Source of the DNA: Limisphaera sp049537155 | GTDB lineage: Bacteria > Verrucomicrobiota > Verrucomicrobiia > Limisphaerales > Limisphaeraceae | Direction: 5' to 3' | DNA: 64,000 bases | NCBI RefSeq assembly: GCF_049537155.1 | Contig: NZ_JBMVQZ010000006.1 | Location: 124,001-188,000, forward strand | Shown here: piece by piece, positions 1-7,918 of the stretch | How the letters are laid out: every line of letters begins with the position of its first letter | Numbering within the stretch: the stretch's first letter is position 1 | The notes under the pieces: model-generated | Told to the model about the DNA's origin: nothing | The model's database searches: none | The model's input: only the letters and a program-made list of their open reading frames with translations | Program-made: the position numbers and the translations under genes

Positions 1-959
1 GCCGCTTTGACGGCAAGACCATATTCGAAGCCGCGCAGGATCTGATGGGTCCTGAGGGTGCGAATCGCGCATTGGGTTATCTCCCCCCGGACGAGGAATG
101 GTCGGCTCCGAATCGGTACGAGGACCATCCGGTGGCGGCGGAGAAGGGTGCGCCGGATCGGTACTTTCAGGACGGCCAGCGACTGCCCGAGCATCGAACC
201 TGGTTCTTTTACCTGGCGCGGATTTGCAATCACTGCACGTACCCGGCGTGTCTGGCTGCCTGTCCGCGCAATGCGATCTACAAGCGGCCCGAGGACGGGA
301 TCGTTCTGATTGATCAGGAGCGGTGCCGGGGCTACCGCAAGTGCATGGAGGCCTGTCCGTACAAGAAGGCGATGTACCGGTCCAACACGCGGACCAGCGA
401 AAAGTGCATCGGCTGTTATCCGCGGCTGGAGGGCCGGGATCCGGCCGGCGGCGGGTTACCCATGCAGACGCGCTGCATGGCGGCGTGCATCGGTCACATT
501 CGACTCCAGGGTTTTGTGGAGTTGGAGCCGGACGGGACCTGGAAAGAGGATCGTTACAATCCCCTGTATTATCTGGTTCATGTCGCGCGTGTGGCGCTTC
601 CGCTGTACCCGCAGTTCGGCACCGAACCGAACGGTTATTACATCCCGCCCCGTTGGGTGCCGCGACCCTATCTGCGGCAGATGTTCGGTCCGGGGGTGGA
701 TGAGGCGATCGAGCGTTACATGGTGCCCGACCGTGAGCTGTTGGCGGTGCTGCAGTTGTTCGGGAAAGACCCCCGCGTCTGCCATCGCTACGAGATTCGC
801 GAGGGGCCGAAAGTGTACGAGACCGAAATCCGCGGGCGGAAGTTCGTGCTCTACAACGACACCATCATCGGGTACGCCAAAGACGGCACCAAGATCATCG
901 AAACGACGGTGCAGGAACCGTTTCATCGGCGACCGGAACAACATGCCAACTCGATCTGA
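1..959 (+). CDS. NarH/NxrB-type iron-sulfur (beta) subunit of a molybdopterin oxidoreductase, 5' partial
   Basis: Electron-transfer subunit of a type II DMSO-reductase-family enzyme (nitrate reductase, nitrite oxidoreductase and relatives); it passes electrons between the Mo subunit and a membrane or cytochrome partner. The frame is open to the window edge, so the true start lies upstream; residues here are counted from the ATG at 45. Three visible cysteine groups match the family: C61/C64/C69/C73, C94/C100/C104 with Tyr97 where a fourth Cys would sit (the [3Fe-4S]-type site, Trp in NarH), and C121/C124/C144/C148. The segments CPYKKAMYR, PLYPQFGTEPNGYYIPPR and the ending HANSI recall Nitrospira/anammox NxrB more than E. 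coli NarH; this is from memory. A TorD-type chaperone follows directly. The catalytic subunit should lie just outside the window. Confidence 0.9.
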   Translation, partial: RFDGKTIFEAAQDLMGPEGANRALGYLPPDEEWSAPNRYEDHPVAAEKGAPDRYFQDGQRLPEHRTWFFYLARICNHCTYPACLAACPRNAIYKRPEDGIVLIDQERCRGYRKCMEACPYKKAMYRSNTRTSEKCIGCYPRLEGRDPAGGGLPMQTRCMAACIGHIRLQGFVELEPDGTWKEDRYNPLYYLVHVARVALPLYPQFGTEPNGYYIPPRWVPRPYLRQMFGPGVDEAIERYMVPDRELLAVLQLFGKDPRVCHRYEIREGPKVYETEIRGRKFVLYNDTIIGYAKDGTKIIETTVQEPFHRRPEQHANSI

Positions 960-1034
960 ATTTCGACCCGGCGGCGACTGGGGAGCCCGGCCTGCCGGTC
1001 CCCAACGGTCGGTCTTCCCCAACTATCAGCCGGC

Positions 1035-1040
1035 GGAGGA
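1035..1040 (+). promoter_or_regulatory. Shine-Dalgarno site deciding the TorD start
   Basis: GGAGGA lies 7 bases before the ATG at 1048. The earlier in-frame ATG at 943, which overlaps the preceding gene, has no comparable site, so 1048 is preferred. Confidence 0.6.
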
Positions 1041-1047
1041 CGGCACG

Positions 1048-1848
1048 ATGGCCGACCCGGGGCAGGGCACGCCTCCCGGCTCCGGGCCGGCGGAGGCCGA
1101 GGTCCGGGAACGGACGGACCTGGCGCTGGCGCGGAGTTTCGTTTATCGGGTGCTGGCGGCGGCCTTGGCAGATCCCCGACCGGACACGTGGGCCTGGTTG
1201 AGCGACGCCGGGGTGGAGACCGCGTTTGCCAGGGCCTGGTCCCTGGCCGGGTGCCGCTCGCAGGAGCCCGTGCGGTTCGACCCGGAGGGTTTCGCGAGGT
1301 ATCGGGAGGCCTATGAGGCGGCGTTTGGCCACGCGGCCCGCGGCATCTGTCCGATCAACGAGATCGAGTACGGACTGCTCCATGCGGATCCGTTGTATCA
1401 TCCGCATCGGCTGGCCGATCTGGCGGGGTTTTATCGGGCGTTTGGGATGGAGCTGGCCGGGGACGCCGACGAGCGGCCCGATCACGCGAGCGTGGAACTG
1501 GAATTTCTCTGCGTGCTGGCTGCCAAGGAGGCGTGGTTCTGGCGGCAGGGTGCGCCGGAGGAGCCCTTGCAGCTCTGCCGGGACGCGCAGCGGAAGTTCC
1601 TGCGCGAACATGCGGCACAATGGTTGCCGGCCTTTGCCCGGAGGCTGGAACAGTTCACAACCGAGCCGATGCTTCGTGGCGTGGCCCGGTGTACGCACAG
1701 GTTCGTTGCGGAGGAATGCCGGCGTTTTCAGATCGCACCGGGTTCGGATGAACTGGGCCTGCGTCCGGTGAACGAGGCCCTCGAGCGCCTGTGTGCCAGT
1801 TGCGGCCTGGCGGCGATGCCGCCGGGTGCGGGCGCACCGCCAACCTGA
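1048..1848 (+). CDS. TorD/DmsD/NarJ-type redox enzyme maturation chaperone
   Basis: Cytoplasmic all-helical chaperone that binds the molybdoenzyme catalytic subunit during cofactor insertion and before export. The 266-residue product is of usual TorD-family length. Recognisable features are an N-terminal helix around ARSFVYRVLAAALADP, the central CPINEIEYG segment followed by HADPLYHPHRLADLAGFYRAFG-like helices, and the ERPDHASVELEFLCVLA block resembling the family's PDHI-x-EL-x-FM signature. The start at 1048 is chosen on its ribosome site; an in-frame ATG at 943 would add 35 residues. It sits between the Fe-S subunit gene and the HExxH protein gene in a tight run, as expected for a system-specific chaperone. 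Which subfamily (NarJ-, TorD- or NxrD-like) it belongs to cannot be told here. Confidence 0.85.
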   Translation: MADPGQGTPPGSGPAEAEVRERTDLALARSFVYRVLAAALADPRPDTWAWLSDAGVETAFARAWSLAGCRSQEPVRFDPEGFARYREAYEAAFGHAARGICPINEIEYGLLHADPLYHPHRLADLAGFYRAFGMELAGDADERPDHASVELEFLCVLAAKEAWFWRQGAPEEPLQLCRDAQRKFLREHAAQWLPAFARRLEQFTTEPMLRGVARCTHRFVAEECRRFQIAPGSDELGLRPVNEALERLCASCGLAAMPPGAGAPPT

Positions 1849-1852
1849 GGCC

Positions 1853-2776
1853 ATGGAAATCCTGTACGAAACGGCGTTCCTGGAGAGTGCGGTCTTTCTG
1901 TACACCCGCCGGGCCGCGGGGCGCGTGCCGGCGGCTCAGATCGCTCGATACCATGCCGAGCGGGAGATGGCTTATCGGATCCTGGATCCGGATGCGCGGG
2001 AGCGGCGGTTTCACGAGCTGCATCTGGAATGGTTCCGGGAATGGGGTTTGGAAGACCGGTGGCGTCGGATATTCGAGGAGATGCTCGGGGACGCCGAACT
2101 GGGGCGGCTGGCGGTTGCCCGACCGCGGGCGGGGGTGGAACCGGGCGTGGAACTGTACGTGGGCCCGGGCGGCGGCAGGAGCGCCGTCCTGGTGCTGGCT
2201 CCGGAGAAACTGGCCGGGGGGGAGGGGTTGGAAGCGTTCCTGCGGCACGAATTTCTGCATTTGCGTGACATGTTGGATCCGGCGTTCGGTTACGAGCCGG
2301 ATCTTCTGACATCGGGGGTGCCGGTGGGGCTCGAAAGGCTGGTGCGGGAGCGTTACCGGTTGTTGTGGGATTTGAGCATAGATGGCCGGCTCGCTGCGGC
2401 GGGTCATCCGGTGGCCACCTCCCGCGAGGCATACGCGGATGCACTGGGGCGGGGGTTTGGTTTCTGGCCTGCCGAACGGCGTGCCGAGGTTTTGAACCGC
2501 CTGTGGGGTGGGAAGCGTCCTTCCCATGCCGAGCTGGTCCGGTGGGCGAACGATCCGCGAGGGGTGCGGGCGGAGAAGAAGCCCGCGCCCGGCGGCACCT
2601 GTCCGTTGTGCGGATTTCCATCCTTCGAGTGGGTGCCGGAGGAGCGGGCACGGGCCTTGGAATCCGTGATTCGAGCCGAGGTCTCCTGGTGGGAAGCCGG
2701 GCTGGGCCTGTGCGGCCGCTGCGCGGAACTCTACGAGGTCCGCACGCGGCAGTGGCGCTGGCAGGGGGCGGCTTGA
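1853..2776 (+). CDS. Unrecognised protein with HExxH motif and C-terminal zinc ribbon
   Basis: I do not recognise this 307-residue protein. It has a zincin-like HEFLH at residues 132-136 inside RHEFLHLRDMLDP, and two CxxC pairs near the C terminus (C250/C253 and C287/C290) that look like a zinc ribbon. No signal peptide or membrane segment is evident, so it is probably cytoplasmic. A third zinc ligand for a classic metallopeptidase is not obvious. The ATG lies 4 bases after the TorD stop, and MOSC and MobA genes follow, so it is almost certainly co-transcribed with molybdoenzyme maturation genes. A role in processing or metal delivery for the oxidoreductase is inferred from context only. It could instead be a non-catalytic metal-binding scaffold. 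Confidence 0.8.
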   Translation: MEILYETAFLESAVFLYTRRAAGRVPAAQIARYHAEREMAYRILDPDARERRFHELHLEWFREWGLEDRWRRIFEEMLGDAELGRLAVARPRAGVEPGVELYVGPGGGRSAVLVLAPEKLAGGEGLEAFLRHEFLHLRDMLDPAFGYEPDLLTSGVPVGLERLVRERYRLLWDLSIDGRLAAAGHPVATSREAYADALGRGFGFWPAERRAEVLNRLWGGKRPSHAELVRWANDPRGVRAEKKPAPGGTCPLCGFPSFEWVPEERARALESVIRAEVSWWEAGLGLCGRCAELYEVRTRQWRWQGAA

Positions 2777-2809
2777 CACTCGGGGGCTGCCCGACATGTT
2801 CGGTGGAGC

Positions 2810-3301
2810 ATGACCAGGATCCGACATCTGTTCATTTCGCCGGGGCACAACTATTTCGGTCATCACGGACAGCCGCCGGGAGAGCATCCGATTCTGGAGG
2901 TGGACGCCGTCGAGTGCGTGGCAGGGCGCGGCCTGCGGGGAGACCGGTTCTTCGATTTCAAGGACGATTACAAGGGGCAGATCACGTTTTTTGCGTGGGA
3001 AACCCTCGAGGCCATGAAACGCGAACTCGGGCTGCGGGAGGCCAGCCCCTCGGCCACGCGCCGCAACGTGATCACGGAGGGACTGGACCTGAACGGGCTC
3101 ATCGGCCGGGAATTCGAGTTGCAGGGGGTGCGGTTCTTCGGTGTGGAGGAGTGCCGGCCCTGCTACTGGATGAACCGCGCCTTTGGAGATGAACGGGTGG
3201 AGATGTGGTTGCGCGGTCGGGGAGGGTTGCGGGCTCGCATCCTCACGGATGGCTGGTTGCGGCGCGACTCCGCGGGGGCGGAGCTTGGAGCTGGCAAATG
3301 A
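2810..3301 (+). CDS. MOSC-domain protein
   Basis: MOSC domains (from the molybdenum-cofactor sulfurase C-terminus) bind or handle Moco-linked sulfur and occur in Moco carrier or transfer proteins. At 163 residues this is a stand-alone MOSC protein. Typical features are VAGRGLRGDRFFDF near residue 38, the TRRNVITEGLDLN segment, and the late EECRPCYWM, whose cysteine is the conserved MOSC residue. It lies 33 bases after the HExxH gene, and its TGA overlaps the ATG of mobA as ATGA, which implies translational coupling. Context points to a role in supplying or modifying Moco for the upstream oxidoreductase; the exact reaction is unknown. Confidence 0.85.
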   Translation: MTRIRHLFISPGHNYFGHHGQPPGEHPILEVDAVECVAGRGLRGDRFFDFKDDYKGQITFFAWETLEAMKRELGLREASPSATRRNVITEGLDLNGLIGREFELQGVRFFGVEECRPCYWMNRAFGDERVEMWLRGRGGLRARILTDGWLRRDSAGAELGAGK

Positions 3302-3912
3302 CGGGGCGATCTCCTTTCAGTGCAGTGGTCCTGGCGGGCGGCTCATCCTCCCGGATGGGCTGCGACAAGGCCAACCTGCCGTGGCAGGGTGGGACCCTGT
3401 TGGAACGGCAGGTGACCCTGGTGCAGTCACTGCGACCGGCGGAGGTGTTTGTTTCGGTGCGTGAGGGGGCGCGTTACGGGGGGGTGAAGGTCCCGCTGTT
3501 GTGGGACCGGTTTCCGGATTCCGGGCCGTTGGCCGGCATCGAGCGCGGGTTGGAAGCGGCCTCGACGGGCCTGCTGCTGGTGGTGGCGGTGGATCTGCCG
3601 GCGTTGACGGTGGAGTTTTTGGACAGGCTGTTGGGGCACTGCAACGAACGGACCGGTGCGGTTCCTGTCTGGCAGGGGCAGTGGGAACCGCTGGTGGCGG
3701 TGTATCCCAAGCGGTGCCATGCACTGGCGGTGGACCTTTTGGTGCGATGCCGGCCTGCCGCGCGGCTGTTTGCCGAACGCTGCTGGAATGAGGGTGCCAT
3801 TCGCCGGTGGACGGTGAGCGAGGCGGAGGGTGTCTGTCTCCGCAACTGCAACACGCCGGAGGAATGGCGGGCCGCGCAGGATGGGCCACGCACGCCGGCC
3901 GGCCAGACTTGA
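3298..3912 (+). CDS. mobA: Molybdenum cofactor guanylyltransferase
   Basis: Transfers GMP from GTP to Mo-molybdopterin to make the (bis-)PGD cofactor needed by DMSO-reductase-family enzymes; cytoplasmic. The 204-residue product begins with the nucleotidyltransferase signature VVLAGGSSSRMGCDK (about residues 10-24). It also has the LLWDRFPDSGPLAGIERGL segment and the metal-site Asp in VVAVDLPALT. The length is normal for MobA. The ATG at 3298 overlaps the MOSC stop codon, making it the last gene of the operon. Its presence supports a bis-MGD enzyme as the operon's product. Confidence 0.92.
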   Translation: MTGRSPFSAVVLAGGSSSRMGCDKANLPWQGGTLLERQVTLVQSLRPAEVFVSVREGARYGGVKVPLLWDRFPDSGPLAGIERGLEAASTGLLLVVAVDLPALTVEFLDRLLGHCNERTGAVPVWQGQWEPLVAVYPKRCHALAVDLLVRCRPAARLFAERCWNEGAIRRWTVSEAEGVCLRNCNTPEEWRAAQDGPRTPAGQT

Positions 3913-3946
3913 GGTCGCCCGGTGGGCGCAGGGAACCGCGCCGGGA

Positions 3947-3983
3947 CGGTCGGGCCGGGTTGTCAGCGGCCCTGTCGTTTTTT
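3947..3983 (+). terminator. Intrinsic terminator of the molybdoenzyme operon
   Basis: GGGCCG (3952-3957) pairs with CGGCCC (3967-3972). After one mismatch the stem is extended by four more pairs (3947-3950 with 3974-3977), and six T follow at 3978-3983. It lies 35 bases after mobA and overlaps the 3' end of the opposing polX gene. Confidence 0.6.
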
Positions 3984-5714
3984 GCGGAGGGCACGCTGGA
4001 GCTGGTTCCAAGGGAGGGTGTTGATGACGTCGGATGGTTTGAGCCAGCCCTTACGTGCCACGCCCACGCCGAGTTTCAGGTAGGCGGCGTGCTCGCGGCG
4101 GTGTGCGTCGGGGCCGAGGACGCATCGGACACCCTTGCGCAAGGCGGCCGGCCAGTGGCGCCAATCCATGTCGAAGCGGCGCGGGTTGCAGTTGAGTTCG
4201 ATCCAGGTGCCCGTTTCCGCACAGGCTTCGATGACGGCGTCGAGGTTGACGGGATAAGGATCACGTTCGAGGAGGAGCCGGCCGGTGGGATGGCCGAGTG
4301 CGTGGACGAAACGGTTCTGGGCGGCTCGGACAAGTCGTTTGGTGTTTTCGGCCTCGTTGTTGGCCGGGACATGGAGACTGGCGATGACGAAATCCAGTTC
4401 GGCCAGGAGATCGTCGTCGAAGTCGAGTCGGTCACGCAGGATGTCCACCTCCGTGCCTGCCAGGAGGCGGAAGTCGGCTTCCTCGTCTTCGAGTCTGCGG
4501 TTGAGGTCGCGGATAGCCCGGATCTGCTGGCGGAGGCGCCCAGGGTCGAGTCCGTTGGCCTGAAAGGAGGAGCGGGAGTGGTCAGTGACGGCCCAGTAGG
4601 CCAGACCGAGCGAGCGGGCCAGTTGAACGGTTTCCTCAAGGGTCATGTGGCCGTCGCTCCAGGTGGTGTGGTTGTGGAGCGACCCCTTCAGATCGGTCCA
4701 TTCCAGCAGGCGCGGGATGGGTCCCTTTTCGGCCGCCTCGAATTCGCCGAGGTCTTCGCGGAGCTCCGGAGGGATGTAGTGCAGGCCGAGTTGTTGGAAG
4801 ACTTCGGCTTCGTCCCGGCAGGGGATGAGCAATTTGGGATCCCGGGTCTCTTCCTGGGATCGGAACAGGCCGTATTCGTTGAGGCGCAGGCCGCGTTCGA
4901 TGGCCCGCTGGCGCATGACGATGTTGTGTTGCTTGCTCCCCGTGAAGTACATCTGGGCGAAGGGGAACTCGCGATCGGCCACCACGCGCAGGTCGGCCTG
5001 GAGCCCGCCTTCGAGCAGGACACTGGCCTTGGTATCGCCCTTGGCGAGGACCTTGGTCACGCCGGGTTGACGGGTGAAATCCTCCAGTACGCGTCTGGGA
5101 TTCTTGCTGGATGCCAGCAGATCGAGGTCGCCGATGACCTCCTTGCTGCGGCGCAGGCTCCCGGCGGGGCTGGAGCGGATCACGTCGGGGTGTTGCCGGA
5201 GGAACTCCAGCAGGGGTTCGGCGGCGGACCACGCCTCGATGAGCAGATGTTGGGAGGCGAACTGGCGCCGTCTTTGTATGCCCTCCAACAGGTTGGCCTG
5301 GGTTTTTTCGCCGAAGCCGGGCAGGGTGGCGACCTTGCCTTCGCGGCAGGCCCTTTCCAGGGCCTCGACGGATTCGATCCCAAGTTTTTCGCGGAGGGTG
5401 AGGATGCGTTTGGGCCCCAGGCCCGGGATGTCGAGCAACTCGATCAGACCGGGAGGGATGGAAGCCTTGAGTTCCTCGTAATAGGGGAGGCGGCCGGTGG
5501 TGACGAGTTCGGTGATTTTTTCGCGCAGGCTTTCGCCGATGCCCTTGACCTGGTCCAGACGGCCCTCGGCCACGACCTTTTCGATCGGCTCGTCGAGGCT
5601 TTCGATGGCGCGGGCGGCATTGAGGTAGGCGCGGGTTTTGAACGGGTTTTCACCCTTCAGTTTGAGCAGGGTGCCGATCTCGGTCAGGATGGCCGCCACT
5701 TGTTCCTTGTTCAT
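3963..5714 (-). CDS. polX: PolX-type DNA polymerase / PHP phosphoesterase
   Basis: Bacterial family-X DNA polymerase, thought to fill short gaps in base-excision repair, fused to a PHP nuclease domain. The 583-residue product has the standard layout: helix-hairpin-helix regions (VKGIGESL near 57, IPGLGPKR near 96), a nucleotidyltransferase core with GSLRR at 185-189, catalytic Asp196 and Asp198 in GDLDLL and a third Asp near 241, then a PHP domain opening with SLHNHTTWSDG (about 345-355). All key residues appear intact. The ATG at 5714 is chosen because MNKEQVA matches the family start; an upstream in-frame TTG at 5756 would add 14 residues. It converges on mobA. Confidence 0.93.
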   Translation of the reverse strand: MNKEQVAAILTEIGTLLKLKGENPFKTRAYLNAARAIESLDEPIEKVVAEGRLDQVKGIGESLREKITELVTTGRLPYYEELKASIPPGLIELLDIPGLGPKRILTLREKLGIESVEALERACREGKVATLPGFGEKTQANLLEGIQRRRQFASQHLLIEAWSAAEPLLEFLRQHPDVIRSSPAGSLRRSKEVIGDLDLLASSKNPRRVLEDFTRQPGVTKVLAKGDTKASVLLEGGLQADLRVVADREFPFAQMYFTGSKQHNIVMRQRAIERGLRLNEYGLFRSQEETRDPKLLIPCRDEAEVFQQLGLHYIPPELREDLGEFEAAEKGPIPRLLEWTDLKGSLHNHTTWSDGHMTLEETVQLARSLGLAYWAVTDHSRSSFQANGLDPGRLRQQIRAIRDLNRRLEDEEADFRLLAGTEVDILRDRLDFDDDLLAELDFVIASLHVPANNEAENTKRLVRAAQNRFVHALGHPTGRLLLERDPYPVNLDAVIEACAETGTWIELNCNPRRFDMDWRHWPAALRKGVRCVLGPDAHRREHAAYLKLGVGVARKGWLKPSDVINTLPWNQLQRALRKKRQGR

Positions 5715-5802
5715 CAAAAACCATGATGGGTCGAGGGAAGGTACGGGCAAGGGCAAACCCGCGGGATGCGTTCTCTGGCGTGCAGGCCCCGGGGGTACCG
5801 GC

Positions 5803-6738
5803 TCAGTGGTTCGCGCCGGGGCCGGCCGGATCCAACCACCGCCGGGTCAGCCCGGCGTATGCGTCAATGCGACGGTCGCGCAGGAACGGCCAATGGGTGC
5901 GGGTAATGTCGAGGGCTTCCAGGTCCAGGTCTGCCAGGAGGATTTCCTCGCGATCGGACGAGGCCTTGGCCAGCAGTTCACCGGACGGGCCGGCGACGAA
6001 GCTCTGGCCCCAAAATTCCAAGCCGTCGCCGGGGGTTTCCGGGAGGCGTTCGTGGCCCACCCGGTTGGCGGCGGCCACGTAACAGCCATTGGCGACGGCA
6101 TGGCTGCGCTGGATGATTTCCCAGGCGGCGTGTTGTTTCTCGCCATGTTCGGCTTTTTCGGATGGATGCCAGCCGATGGCGGTGGGATAGAACAGGATTT
6201 CTGCCCCCTGGAGCGCCGTCAGTCGTGCGGCTTCCGGATACCACTGGTCCCAGCAGATGAGCACACCCACGCGGGCGTAACGGGTGGCGAAGCAGCGGAA
6301 GCCGAGGTCGCCCGGGGTGAAGTAGAACTTCTCGTAGTAAAGCGGATCGTCCGGGATGTGCATTTTGCGGTAGAGCCCCGCGAGGGAACCGTCGGCGTCG
6401 ATGACGGCGGCGGTGTTGTGGTAGAGGCCGGGGGCGCGGCGTTCGAACAGGGAGGCGATCAACACCACATGCAGCTCGCGCGCCAGGCGTTGGAAGGCGC
6501 GTGTGGTGGGGCCGGGTATGGGTTCGGCGAGGCGGAAAAAGTCGTGGTTCTCGCACTGGCAGAAATAGAGGGAGCGAAAGAGCTCCTGGGTGCAGATGAT
6601 GCGGGCACCCTGACGGGCGGCCTGCCGGATGGCGCGCAATGTACGGCGGAGGTTGTCGTCGGGATCCGGTGTGGCCCGGGCCTGAATGAGCCCGATGCGC
6701 ACGCGGCGCGGACGCGGGGAGATGTGTTTGGCAGCCAT
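5803..6738 (-). CDS. aguB: N-carbamoylputrescine amidase (nitrilase superfamily)
   Basis: Hydrolyses N-carbamoylputrescine to putrescine, CO2 and ammonia, the last step of the agmatine route to polyamines; cytoplasmic. The 311-residue product carries the nitrilase triad Glu52 (CTQELF), Lys125 (YRKMHIPDD) and Cys162 (LICWDQWYPE). The segments IPDDPLYYEKFYFTPGD and NRVGHE are characteristic of the AguB branch rather than of generic nitrilases. The gene ends 10 bases upstream of the kinase-gene region on the same strand. No agmatine deiminase gene is visible in the window, though it is often a neighbour. The substrate is assigned by family resemblance. Confidence 0.88.
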   Translation of the reverse strand: MAAKHISPRPRRVRIGLIQARATPDPDDNLRRTLRAIRQAARQGARIICTQELFRSLYFCQCENHDFFRLAEPIPGPTTRAFQRLARELHVVLIASLFERRAPGLYHNTAAVIDADGSLAGLYRKMHIPDDPLYYEKFYFTPGDLGFRCFATRYARVGVLICWDQWYPEAARLTALQGAEILFYPTAIGWHPSEKAEHGEKQHAAWEIIQRSHAVANGCYVAAANRVGHERLPETPGDGLEFWGQSFVAGPSGELLAKASSDREEILLADLDLEALDITRTHWPFLRDRRIDAYAGLTRRWLDPAGPGANH

Positions 6739-6748
6739 GCGAAAGCCT

Positions 6749-7762
6749 TCAGTGGGGTCGGGAAAGGTGTTCGGCCCGGAGCATGAGTCCGGTGCTCTTC
6801 TCCATCAGGGGCGAAGGGCCGGCTGTGGCGCCGGAGCCGTCGAACAATTCGCGGATGTAGCGTCCCAGGGTTTCGTTGGTGGGGCCGTATCCGGCGTGAT
6901 AGATGTAGTGTTCGAGATCGTACAGCAGTTCGTCGGCGGAGGCATAGCGCTTGTGAAGATCCCGAGCGAGGGCCTTGTGAAGGATGGCATTGAGCCGGTC
7001 GTCAATGCGCTCGTCGAGGGTCCGGAAGTCCGGGATGGGCAGTTGCAGGACGCGCTGGCGGGACTCCTCGGGTGTGGCGGCCTTGAAGATGTTGTAGCCG
7101 AGCAGCAGATGCGCGAGGACGACCCCGGCCGAGAAAAGGTCGGAGCGTTTGTCGGTCTTTTGGAAGCTGGCCTGCTCGGGACTCATGAAATCGGCCTTCC
7201 CGGCGATGACCTCGCCCTCCTGATCGGTGAGGTAACCGCGGGCTTTGGCAATGCCGAAGTCGGTGAGTTTGACGTCGCCTTCGAAGGCGATGAGGATGTT
7301 TTTGAAGCTGACGTCGCGGTGCACGATGCCGAGGGGACGGCCGTCGCGGTCGGTTTTGGCATGGGCATAGGCCAGGCCGCGTGCGACGCGGCTGACGATG
7401 AAGACGGCCAGTTCACGGGGCAGGCGCCGTGCGCGCTGGACGTGTTGCTGGGTGAATTGTTCGAGATTGACCCCGCGGATGAGTTCCATGGCGATGAAAT
7501 ACACGCCATGGGCCTCGCCGAGGTGATAGGTCTGGACGATGTTGGTGTGGATGAGGTCGGCGACCAGCTTGGCCTCGCCGATGAAGTTGGCGATGAACTC
7601 CGGCTGGCGGGCGTACTGCTGGCGGATGACCTTGATGGCCACCCGTTTGACGAAGCCGTGGGCGCCGTGTTGTTCGGCCTCGTAGACGATGCCCATCCCG
7701 CCCTCGGCGATCTTGCGCACGATTTCGTAGCGGCAATCCGCGTGGATGGTGAACAATGCCAC
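6749..7762 (-). CDS. Soluble Ser/Thr protein kinase (Hanks type)
   Basis: Eukaryotic-like protein kinase. In the 337-residue product the kinase domain fills most of the chain: glycine loop AEGGMGIVYEA (19-29), Lys44 in VAIK, catalytic loop VHRDVSFKN (Asp150), DFG at 168-170 and SPEQ in place of APE. Unlike PknB-type kinases it has no transmembrane segment and no extracellular PASTA or TPR sensor, only a tail of about 60 residues. It is therefore probably a cytosolic regulator. The start is GTG at 7762, just before the conserved RYEIVRKIAEGG. Its targets are unknown; the flanking amidase and DHS-like genes give no clear hint. Confidence 0.9.
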   Translation of the reverse strand: MALFTIHADCRYEIVRKIAEGGMGIVYEAEQHGAHGFVKRVAIKVIRQQYARQPEFIANFIGEAKLVADLIHTNIVQTYHLGEAHGVYFIAMELIRGVNLEQFTQQHVQRARRLPRELAVFIVSRVARGLAYAHAKTDRDGRPLGIVHRDVSFKNILIAFEGDVKLTDFGIAKARGYLTDQEGEVIAGKADFMSPEQASFQKTDKRSDLFSAGVVLAHLLLGYNIFKAATPEESRQRVLQLPIPDFRTLDERIDDRLNAILHKALARDLHKRYASADELLYDLEHYIYHAGYGPTNETLGRYIRELFDGSGATAGPSPLMEKSTGLMLRAEHLSRPH

Positions 7763-7918
7763 GCGGGGATGGTGGCCCAGAGTCCGGATCAGTCAAGCGC
7801 TTCGGCCCCGGCCGTGTCGTGAAAACGGGCGTGGATGCGGGGAGGAGAAGGAGCACCGCAGCCGACTTGTGAAGAGCCGGGAGGATGGCCCAGACTGGGG
7901 GCCGCCCGTTCAGAAAGG

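Noticed and set aside
3205..3297. Upstream extension of mobA
   Set aside because: The frame is open, but the ATG at 3298 overlaps the MOSC stop and begins just before the family signature; the extension lies inside the MOSC gene and shows no homology.
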